Source: CAZSPL01 sp964608735 (GTDB taxonomy: Bacteria; JAJVIF01; JAPKYR01; CAZSPL01). Taken from it: a stretch of DNA of 9,498 bases. The stretch spans positions 1 to 9,498 of the forward strand of contig CAZSPL010000157.1 in assembly GCA_964608735.1 (NCBI GenBank), read 5' to 3'. This document shows, in pieces, positions 5,606-9,498 of this stretch; positions within the stretch are counted from its first letter, which is position 1; the number at the start of each line of letters is the position of its first letter. The notes below the pieces were generated by a model that made no database searches, was not told where the DNA came from, and saw only the letters and a list, made by a program, of their open reading frames with translations. Both the position numbers and the translations under genes were made by a program.

Positions 5606-8440
5606 ATGCGCCATTTGAGATTGGCATTCGTCGCTCTAATTTTGCTGTGCCTCAACCTCAATCTGCCATCCTTCGCGCAGGATGTTTCGATCGAGATACC
5701 GAACACGCAGCCGAGGCTTCTCTCGGCGGTGATATTCTTCCGCGGGCATGTTGTCGGCAGGGGAGGATTCACCAACGGGCCGAAGATAAGCCTCGACAAG
5801 GGCAAGACATGGGAGAGCATGTACTGGCCTGAGGGGAAGGCATGCGCGGTCGATGTCAGCCCCGACGGGAAGTGGGTCTATGTCGCGCATGAAATCGGCG
5901 TGATGGTCAGCCGCGACGGCGGGCAGACGTGGCGTGTGGGAAGCGACCGGCGTATTACGGAAGTGCTCGATGTGAAGGTAGACCGGCATAACCCGCGTGT
6001 CGCATGCGCGGCGACGGCATACGGGTTCATCCGCACCACCGACGGCGGGATGAGCTGGGTATATCCCGGCGAGCAGCCGTTCGGGTTCACGAGCTGTGTA
6101 TGTATCGACCGAACCGATTCGGGCAGGATATTCATCGGCACCGAGGAAGGAATCTACCTTACCATCGATGGCGGGGAGACATATCGGAAGACCGGGCCGG
6201 ATTCGATAATACGTTCGCTGTGGCAGGACCTTCGCGACCCGGATGTCATCTGGGCGGGAACCGACGGCGACGGGTTGTGGAAAACGCCCGACGGCGGCGA
6301 GAGCTGGCACAAGATTAACAGCGCGGGTGATGTGGTGAACTGCATCGCGCAGCACCCGGTGTACCGCGAGCGGATTTATGTCGGCAATGTGTGGGCGATG
6401 CGGTTTTCGTTCGATTCGGGGATACACTGGAGCGAGGGGAGCGGGCAGTTCACGCCGGGGTCATCGGTGTATGCGATTGAATTCGATCCTGATGATGTGA
6501 GCCATGTGTGGGCGGGATGTCGCGACGGATTCTTCGAAAGCCGCGACGCCGGGCTTACATGGAAACTCGTGAGCGAACAGAACGGTGTTGTAAACGATCT
6601 GCTATACACGGATTTATATGTCGGCCCGCCGGAGCCGCTTCAGGAAGGAACGGGACGCCTTGTTATAAACACAAAACCGCCGATGGGGGATGAATACCGC
6701 GATACATACGAGCCGGGATTTGACGAACGGGCGCGAATCGGTGCGCAAGCGCTTGCCGGGATGCCGCAGGAGGAAAGCGTCGGGCTGATGCATGCGGTGG
6801 CATATATAAAAGAAGGCAAGGCGGATGATGATTTTTACGACAAGGTTCGCGCGACGCTGGAGAAGCCGGGGCATTCGATGTTCTGGCTCATAGAAGCGGT
6901 CGGGCTTTATTTATATTGCAAGGATGAATTACCGGCGGATATCGCGGAGGCGCTCGAGGAGACAATCATCAAGAACCCGGTAATACGCGGCGATACCGAG
7001 AATCACTGGGTAATGTATCATTCGGGGCTGCTTCTCGCCGCGCAGACATTCCCCGAGGCGGGACCGAACGAATGGTTCAACGGATGCACGTCGCAGGAGA
7101 TATACGACAACGCGCTGGCGTGGTTGACCGAATGGGCGCGGCTCACATCGACGAGAGGGCAGGGGGAATTCGATTCGCCGGTTTACTACCTGACATACAT
7201 CATGCCGCTGCAGCTTCTGTATCGATTCGCCGAGGACCCGAAGGTCGTACGCATGGCCGGGATGGTTATCGATCTGATGCTCGCCGATTTCGCGGCGGAC
7301 GCATTGGACGGTCGTTATTGCGGGGGGCACAGCCGGATATACGATACGCAATTGCGCTGGGGCGACGGGTCGCGCGACCGGCACTATTTCTACTTGTATT
7401 TCGGCGGGATTCCGGTGCCGGATGAATTCGAAGCGTGGGATGTGCCTTCGATTTACAACACATATCGCTGCCCGATTGAGATAGCAGACATCGCCCATCG
7501 ACGGGAAGCGCCGTTCGTTCATACCGAAGTGAAGCGAGTGCGCAATTTAATGCGCTATGCCGATTCGCCCGAATCGCCGGCCCATGATTTCGGCGGGATG
7601 ATGAGTCCGCCGGTGTACCGCTATAATTACATGACCCCCGATTACTGCCTCGGGTCGCTGCAGGGGGGGATCCTGCAGCCGATCCAGCAGCACACGTGGG
7701 ATGTCACATGGAAAGGGAGCGCATACAATTCGCTGTGTTTCACGCTGCATCCGTACTGGTCGGGCTATGAGCTCGCGCTGTTCTTCCCGGAAGACCCACA
7801 TATGCTGACGGATATCGTTAACGCCACGAAGGGGGATTATACCGACCCGGATAAATGGACATCGTCATCGCCGTATGAGCGTATTTACCAGTTCGGGGAC
7901 ACACTGATAGCGGCGTATAACGTACCGGAGGGAGTCAATACCGACCACGCCGATTTATTCATGCCCAAGTGCCTGAATCATGAGATTCGCAGGGGATGGA
8001 TATTCGGGCATGATGGGGATTTTTATATCGGCATACGTCCGCTCGTGCCCGGTGAATGGATAGAGCACGAGGACAACTGGCGTTACCGTGTGAAAGCCGG
8101 GCAGGCTGGGTTCATCGTGGAGACCGGGAGAAAGGCGGACGATGGAGGATATGAGGAATTTATCGACGCCATATTGCAAGGGCCGATGCCATCACTCAAG
8201 GCGACGGAGAACGGTCCGGAAATCCGATGCACCACGCGTCACGGGTGGGAGATGGCATATTTGTGGGATGGTGACCTGCGCCTGATGAGCGAGCCTGTGG
8301 TGGCATTCCCGACGGATAAATTCTTCGCGGGACCGTTGATTGCATCGGATATCGGGTCGGGAGTGATAAGGATTTTCGGCGATGTATCGACCCGGGTGCT
8401 CGATTTCAACGATATGACGGTTGATGAATTTCCGAATTGA
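5606..8440 (+). CDS. Secreted Asp-box (BNR) propeller plus alpha-toroid protein, paralogue 2; possible polysaccharide lyase
   Basis: This 944-residue protein is co-linear with the preceding gene and clearly homologous along its whole length. ATG 5606 is chosen over the in-frame GTG at 5597 because that GTG is part of the Shine-Dalgarno site. The signal peptide is residues 1-24, ending PSFA. Seven Asp boxes lie at about 62, 102, 144, 186, 227, 268 and 312. Helical-region motifs shared exactly with paralogue 1 are RGDTENHW (461-468), GQGEFDSP (518-525), DGRYCGGHSR (568-577), HTEVKRVRN (639-647), MTPDYCLGS (676-684) and QQHTWD (694-699). GHDGDFYIGIRPLVPGEW in the C-terminal region is also identical. 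The linker after the propeller (about 343-370) differs in length and sequence. The stop is 16 bases before an amidohydrolase gene, so co-transcription is likely. Different substrate, or one catalytic and one binding partner, are both possible; the core motifs give no sign that either copy is decayed. Confidence 0.86.
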   Translation: MRHLRLAFVALILLCLNLNLPSFAQDVSIEIPNTQPRLLSAVIFFRGHVVGRGGFTNGPKISLDKGKTWESMYWPEGKACAVDVSPDGKWVYVAHEIGVMVSRDGGQTWRVGSDRRITEVLDVKVDRHNPRVACAATAYGFIRTTDGGMSWVYPGEQPFGFTSCVCIDRTDSGRIFIGTEEGIYLTIDGGETYRKTGPDSIIRSLWQDLRDPDVIWAGTDGDGLWKTPDGGESWHKINSAGDVVNCIAQHPVYRERIYVGNVWAMRFSFDSGIHWSEGSGQFTPGSSVYAIEFDPDDVSHVWAGCRDGFFESRDAGLTWKLVSEQNGVVNDLLYTDLYVGPPEPLQEGTGRLVINTKPPMGDEYRDTYEPGFDERARIGAQALAGMPQEESVGLMHAVAYIKEGKADDDFYDKVRATLEKPGHSMFWLIEAVGLYLYCKDELPADIAEALEETIIKNPVIRGDTENHWVMYHSGLLLAAQTFPEAGPNEWFNGCTSQEIYDNALAWLTEWARLTSTRGQGEFDSPVYYLTYIMPLQLLYRFAEDPKVVRMAGMVIDLMLADFAADALDGRYCGGHSRIYDTQLRWGDGSRDRHYFYLYFGGIPVPDEFEAWDVPSIYNTYRCPIEIADIAHRREAPFVHTEVKRVRNLMRYADSPESPAHDFGGMMSPPVYRYNYMTPDYCLGSLQGGILQPIQQHTWDVTWKGSAYNSLCFTLHPYWSGYELALFFPEDPHMLTDIVNATKGDYTDPDKWTSSSPYERIYQFGDTLIAAYNVPEGVNTDHADLFMPKCLNHEIRRGWIFGHDGDFYIGIRPLVPGEWIEHEDNWRYRVKAGQAGFIVETGRKADDGGYEEFIDAILQGPMPSLKATENGPEIRCTTRHGWEMAYLWDGDLRLMSEPVVAFPTDKFFAGPLIASDIGSGVIRIFGDVSTRVLDFNDMTVDEFPN
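7316..7338 (+). repeat. 23-base exact match to 4386-4408 (paralogue duplication)
   Basis: Second copy of the DNA block that encodes YCGGHSR, identical to the one in paralogue 1. Confidence 0.6.
7646..7671 (+). repeat. 26-base exact match to 4716-4741 (paralogue duplication)
   Basis: Second copy of the DNA block covering the end of the MTPDYCLGS motif and the following Gly-Gly pair, including the same run of seven G. Confidence 0.6.
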
Positions 8441-8456
8441 CGTGCGCGTTATTTAA

Positions 8457-9269
8457 ATGATAATCAACATCCACGAACATCTCTGGGGCTCCAAAGAGCT
8501 CGAGAAATATGACATCGTCGAGGTCGCCGAACGGTGCGGCTTCGATATCACGTGCATCTCGAAGGTGGAGCTTCCAGGCGGGAGGTTTCCATCGAATCCG
8601 AAGCGGGATGAATGCAACCGGAATAATCTCGATGTTAAAAAGCTTGTCGGCAGGCATCCAGGGAAATTTCTCGGTTTCTGCCTGATAAATCCCGCGGAGC
8701 CCGGCGCGGTGGATGATTTCGAGGCATGGATCAAGAGCGAGGGATTCGCCGGGCTGAAGCTGTACACGACAGTCTATGCCGACGATCCGCTCGTGGACCC
8801 GCTCGCTGAAAAGGCCGCGGAACTCGGTGTGCCGATTTTGTTTCATGTCGAGTGGGAGTGGCCGTGGCTGTATTCGAGGGTCGGCAGGTTCCGTTATAAC
8901 CCGAATCCGACCGACAAGCGTTCGTCGGGGATTCATATCAGGGCGTTGGCGGAGAGGCATCCATCAACGAACATAATCAACGGGCATGTGAACATGCTCG
9001 GGCAGGATTGGGAGGCGAGCATCCGGGCGATAAAGGGATGTCCCAACGTTTACGCCGATCTTTCCGGCTCGGCATGCAGCCGGGGATGCATCGAATTCGC
9101 GGTGCGCGAGCTCGGCGCGGAGCGATGCGTGTTCGGCACGGACGGCAGTATCGCGCCATGCATCGCGGCGATAATCTCCGCCGGCATCGGGGATGATGAA
9201 CGCGAGCTGATCCTGTCGGGCAACGCGATGAGGTTACTTGGAATCCATGGAGGCGGCGATGATTATTGA
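8457..9269 (+). CDS. Amidohydrolase-superfamily metal-dependent hydrolase (Amidohydro_2 type)
   Basis: This 270-residue cytoplasmic protein has no signal peptide. It has the ligand set of a TIM-barrel amidohydrolase: HxH at His6/His8 (NIHEH), His130 (PILFHVEWEW), His177 (IINGHVN) and Asp229 (FGTDGS). LILSGNAMRLLGI near the C-terminus is the usual closing helix of the Amidohydro_2 family. The N-terminal GFCLINPAEPGAVDDFE and GFAGLKLY segments are also typical. Family members include decarboxylases, lactonases and aromatic-ring or sugar-acid hydrolases; the substrate is not readable here. The gene starts 16 bases after the second propeller-toroid gene and overlaps the next gene by 11 bases, so it belongs to the same operon. 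There is no clear Shine-Dalgarno site before ATG 8457, which suggests coupling to the upstream gene. Action on a product of the secreted enzymes, such as a sugar-acid lactone, is inference only. Confidence 0.87.
   Translation: MIINIHEHLWGSKELEKYDIVEVAERCGFDITCISKVELPGGRFPSNPKRDECNRNNLDVKKLVGRHPGKFLGFCLINPAEPGAVDDFEAWIKSEGFAGLKLYTTVYADDPLVDPLAEKAAELGVPILFHVEWEWPWLYSRVGRFRYNPNPTDKRSSGIHIRALAERHPSTNIINGHVNMLGQDWEASIRAIKGCPNVYADLSGSACSRGCIEFAVRELGAERCVFGTDGSIAPCIAAIISAGIGDDERELILSGNAMRLLGIHGGGDDY
9249..9253 (+). promoter_or_regulatory. Ribosome binding site of the last gene, inside the upstream amidohydrolase
   Basis: GGAGG lies 5 bases before the ATG at 9259 and inside the end of the upstream coding region. 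It fixes the start and supports translational coupling. Confidence 0.65.
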
Positions 9270-9498
9270 CGCCAATGTATATCTTGGAAGCTGGGCGCTG
9301 CGTCGTGTCGAAGGGGGCACCGGGGCGGAAGTGCTCGAGGTGATGGACAGTTTCGGTATCGGGAAGGCATTTGTGTCGTCGATGAACGGGGTTATGTACC
9401 GCAATTCCCAGGTAGCGAACATCGAGCTTTTCAATAATACAAATGACTTAAGCGACAGGCTTGTGAAATTCGCGGTCATCAACCCGGCGTACCCGGGG
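9259..9498 (+). CDS. Amidohydrolase-like protein without the HxH motif, N-terminal part (cut by right window edge)
   Basis: I translated 80 codons without a stop to the window end. The protein begins MIIDANVYLGSWALR, then a helix (GAEVLEVMDSFGIGKAFVSS), and later FAVINPAYPG. This is the beginning of an Amidohydro_2-type barrel and parallels the upstream gene (MIINIHEHLWG and FCLINPAEPG). Where active members have two histidines (D-x-H-x-H or similar), this one has Asn and Tyr (D-A-N-V-Y), so the first metal site appears lost. It overlaps the upstream gene by 11 bases in another frame and has its own strong Shine-Dalgarno site. It may be a non-catalytic partner, or an enzyme with a single-metal or altered site. 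The rest of the barrel, including the other ligand positions, lies outside the window. Confidence 0.82.
   Translation, partial: MIIDANVYLGSWALRRVEGGTGAEVLEVMDSFGIGKAFVSSMNGVMYRNSQVANIELFNNTNDLSDRLVKFAVINPAYPG

Noticed and set aside
5606..5677. Lipoprotein signal (lipobox) at Cys15 of paralogue 2
   Set aside because: The residues before the cysteine are I-L-L without a small residue at -1, and it lies in the middle of the hydrophobic core. A normal signal peptidase I site (PSFA) follows.
1..9498. tRNA, rRNA, CRISPR array, insertion sequence or phage genes
   Set aside because: No cloverleaf-like segment, rRNA-like stretch, regularly spaced short repeats, transposase motif or terminal inverted repeats were seen; nearly all bases are explained by the listed genes.

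Overview
The window looks like chromosomal DNA from an uncultured Gram-negative bacterium. Genes for an outer-membrane lipoprotein-sorting type protein and LolC/E-like permeases imply an outer membrane, and two large secreted proteins carry Sec-type signal peptides. Base composition is moderately GC-rich by eye, start codons include TTG and GTG, and no RNA gene, phage gene, transposase or CRISPR array is visible. Large secreted Asp-box proteins next to amidohydrolases recall candidate-phylum, Planctomycetes-like or Poribacteria-like genomes, but this taxonomic guess is weak.

Left part, minus strand (1-2450): a three-gene operon reading leftwards. In transcription order it holds a LolA-like secreted protein (TP0789-like type), an FtsX/MacB-type ABC permease, and a second permease of the same kind that runs off the left edge. 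The intergenic gaps are only 10 and 6 bases. An ATPase gene would be expected beyond the left edge. The operon probably moves lipoproteins or other lipidated cargo from the inner membrane.

Middle (2451-2678): a divergent promoter region. The rightward side has a good sigma70-type promoter (TTGAAA, 16 bases, TACAAT), a short hairpin and a strong Shine-Dalgarno site. The leftward side has a weaker promoter candidate, a perfect palindrome and a strong Shine-Dalgarno site that supports a TTG start.

Right part, plus strand (2679-9498): two tandem paralogues of 942 and 944 residues. Each has a signal peptide, seven Asp-box (BNR) repeats that probably form a seven-bladed propeller, an alpha-helical region resembling the (alpha/alpha) toroid of polysaccharide lyases, and a beta-rich C-terminal region. 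They are followed, 16 bases on, by a cytoplasmic TIM-barrel amidohydrolase with a complete set of metal ligands. A second gene of amidohydrolase type overlaps it by 11 bases, is cut by the right edge, and has lost the HxH motif. My working inference is a carbohydrate- or uronate-processing locus: extracellular lyase-like enzymes feeding an intracellular hydrolase or lactonase pair. The substrate cannot be read from the sequence. The tandem propeller-toroid proteins are the best candidate for something undescribed.
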